64,000 bases of DNA from Oscheius dolichura (lineage: Eukaryota; Nematoda; Chromadorea; Rhabditida; Rhabditidae), in contig OW051495.1 in assembly GCA_932521035.1 (NCBI GenBank), positions 310,001 to 374,000 of the forward strand, read 5' to 3'. Below, one piece after another: positions 61,857-64,000 of the stretch. Every line of letters begins with the position of its first letter. Position 1 is the first letter of the stretch. The notes below the pieces were generated by a model. The model was not told the origin of the DNA. It saw only the letters and a program-made list of their open reading frames with translations, and did no database searches. Made by a program: the position numbers and the translations under genes.

Positions 61857-63103
61857 CTATTTCTTCGGTGGCGTCAGTTTAGCACAGGAATATTTGCTGA
61901 GGTTGAGAACAACCGGGGCATATTGCAGGACACACTTCCACTCGGGCTTGCTGATGACTCCCAGGTTGACGATCTTCTTGCATATGTTATCAATGAGGGT
62001 GGCATTGGCCGCCTTGTTCAGGATCATCTTATAGCCGTCGGAGATACAGTTGGCCTGCGTCTTGCCGGCCTTCTTCCAGCTGGTCAGGGTCGAATTCATC
62101 TGGAAGAGTTTGAGAAAGAAGAAAATGGAAGACGGACCTCCTCGAGGAGGGGGCCGAATACGGGGTACGCTTCTAGGTAGACACGGTCCAGCAGCTCCGA
62201 CCAGTTGCTCGGCTTGATACAGTTATTGACTAGAACAGAAACGTTTCATACCATTACTGATCAGACAGATTGTTGAATAAATTGGCTTCACGGTGCCATT
62301 AAAATTCAATATTTTAGCAGAAAATTGGGAACCGGACTAGGAGATTTGGGTCGCCACTTTTTGAATTCCGATGTCCCAAGGAGGTAAACCAGATCCGGGC
62401 TAGTATGGGGCCTTTTCGGGGGAAGCATGCCAGTTTTGCGCTTTTCCAGTGCAATAGTTCCACTATATCCATTACAGTATCGCAAAGATTGTAGATCAAT
62501 TGCACCGGAAAAGCGCAAAGGCGCGCTTCCCCCGAAAAGGCGCCTTTCTGGTTTACCAATCCACCTCTTTCTATACAAAGTAACCCCGAGCTCCCGTGTG
62601 TTAATTTTCTTCCACCTTGGGCAACATATCGTGGGGGAACCCTTTTTCCCCCAAAATGTGGAATAATTTGAAACAACAAGAGTTTGAGGGAGTACTGTAG
62701 CTCAAAGAGAACCGACTACAAGTGGTGAACAATCGAATAGTTTCCTTCTGCTAAAAATATAACGCAGTCCCGAAACATCCGAATTTCTAAAAGAAACGAG
62801 ACTCACACTGATTCAGCTGGTTCATGCCGTTGGCGTACTTCAATGGGTTGACTTTAGAGGCGGCGCATCCCAGAGCTTGGTTCTGTAGTTGTTTTACCGG
62901 TTGTTGTTGGTAGACGGGCGTTTCCATACACTTACAGAGCTAAAATCTCTTCGATTTTTGCTATTTTCTCCCAAAAAACTGACGTTTGAAACCTCCGTCT
63001 CGGTGCAGAATGTCTGTCCCAAGTTCATGATCCTCTTTGCCATATCGGCGGAGGTTTCGGCGTTGATTCCGGCAGCCAAGACGAGGACAATGAGGAATTT
63101 CAT
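61857..63103 (-). CDS. Secreted cysteine-containing protein, unknown function
   Basis: Four exons, 62984-63103, 62807-62939, 62138-62229 and 61857-62099, give 195 residues in consistent phase. The N terminus is a clear signal peptide (MKFLIVLVLAAGINA), so the product is secreted or lysosomal. About nine cysteines are spread through the mature part (for example TFCTE, LCKCM, LGCAAS, NNCIK, ANCISD, NICKKI, WKCVL, YSCAK), consistent with several disulphides. The mature part looks mostly helical. I do not recognise the family. The intron at 62230-62806 is long and holds a palindromic repeat. Confidence 0.75.
62383..62557. repeat. Foldback element in an intron
   Basis: Arms at 62383-62455 and 62499-62557 are imperfect inverted copies. 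Matching parts include GGTAAACCAG/CTGGTTTACC, GCCTTTTCGGGGGAAGC/GCTTCCCCCGAAAAGGC and GCGCTTTTCC/GGAAAAGCGC. No coding potential. Confidence 0.7.
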
Positions 63104-64000
63104 TCTGTAATCGTCGAATTATCCAAGGAAATCGGAAGAGAAGAGAGCAATATGATCCCCGACACCCGCCAGACATATTTATAGCCGGAACCGTGTTCAG
63201 AAACAGTTTAAATCCCGATAAATTGGCCGGGGATTACCCCTCACCGGATCGGAGATTTTTGATCTTCACCCACGGTCTACCAAAAAAAACAAAACAAGGA
63301 GCTGGTTTGGTGAAAAGCTGCCGTTCACATTGGTAGAATCAAGGAATGTTGAATATAAGAAGTGCACCTGAAGCGGCTTTCACCAGAATGGCTCGAATTT
63401 GGCAGAGGGAAACGTCTTTTTTGATGGCATACGGTAATGATATAGGTTCCAGGATGTCTTGTTCCATCTCCATCGTCTTCTTGAATAACCCTGGCCAAAA
63501 ATGAATGGTTTGTTTTTATTTCAACAGCAAATTTGCCCAGCTGGCTATCTCGCCTTTTTCGAAAGTGATTCAGTGTAAATATTCCGTCATGGCGCCTCTT
63601 TTTCCCTCCATTTTTTGTAACAGTTTCAAACTTTATTCGTTGTTTACCACCCGATTTGTGTTCATTTCTTTCTATTGCGATACTTTTGTGGAACTACAGT
63701 CCTCCATTGATAGGCTGTTTTTCCCGTATTAGTTACCGCCTATCAGTGAAAATACCATGATCTCCTGCTTTTCTACAACGAATATAGCAAAAAAGTTTGC
63801 AAATATTGGATGTCGATCTTAGAATCTATCTACGAATGTCTACGTATGAACTTTCTCATTTTCTATGCACAGTAAAACAAAAAATGTCAACTTCTATTCC
63901 ACGGCGGAAATTAGCTGAATAACTCCGTTTCAATCTACGTTTATTCCCAAAAAGTTCCGCAGTCTCTATAGAATGGCCCCTGACCTTTTCATCCGTGTCA
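63104..64000. other. Right intergenic region
   Basis: Upstream of the secreted-protein gene; contains its presumed promoter. I see no further supported gene up to the end of the window. Confidence 0.4.

Noticed and set aside
61731-62180. 149-codon frame on the + strand
   Set aside because: Antisense to the last exons of the secreted-protein gene; the - strand splice structure and signal peptide are better supported.

Overview
The window is eukaryotic nuclear DNA from a nematode, most likely a free-living rhabditid. Genes are split into many short exons (about 50-300 nt). Introns are mostly 40-70 nt with GT donors and TTTCAG, TTCTAG or TTTTAG acceptors. Several 5' exons begin at an acceptor a few bases before the ATG, as expected for spliced-leader trans-splicing. 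Gene content also fits: a very short telomerase reverse transcriptase like that of Caenorhabditis, a one-copy OSGIN-type protein and a serpentine receptor. The species cannot be named from the sequence alone. All gene models below are my own hand-spliced models; splice phases were checked for consistency and each model totals a whole number of codons.

Layout, left to right. 1395-2206 (+): small coiled-coil protein of unknown function. 3070-6218 (-): SLC36/AVT-type amino acid transporter. 6219-14289: about 8 kb without confident genes, carrying inverted repeats and a TTAA-flanked element. 14290-20525 (+): OSGIN-like flavin-type oxidoreductase (osgn-1). 20849-23387 (-): telomerase reverse transcriptase (trt-1), tail to tail with osgn-1. 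23691-33294 (-): large adhesion GPCR with signal peptide, two cadherin repeats, FN3-like, EGF, HRM and GAIN domains, a degenerate GPS and 7TM. 33295-45672: 12 kb with no gene I can support. 45673-48009 (-): divergent LC8 dynein light chain. 49817-54731 (-): SMYD-type MYND/SET protein. 55797-57687 (-): seven-transmembrane serpentine receptor. 60460-60712 (+): 70-residue STMP1-like membrane microprotein. 61857-63103 (-): secreted cysteine-containing protein of unknown function.

The genes do not form one pathway. The closest functional or regulatory link is the adhesion GPCR and trt-1. They lie on the same strand, about 250 bp separates the GPCR poly(A) signal from the trt-1 trans-splice-like acceptor, and the pair could be an operon. 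The most notable single observation is one trt-1 intron (between catalytic motifs C and D) that begins with AT instead of GT, although the reading frame and motif order require it to be removed.

Non-coding DNA is rich in small DNA-transposon-like palindromes, a mariner-type non-autonomous element, a TTAA element, tRNA-like dispersed sequences and the recurring heptamers TACGGTA/TACAGTA.
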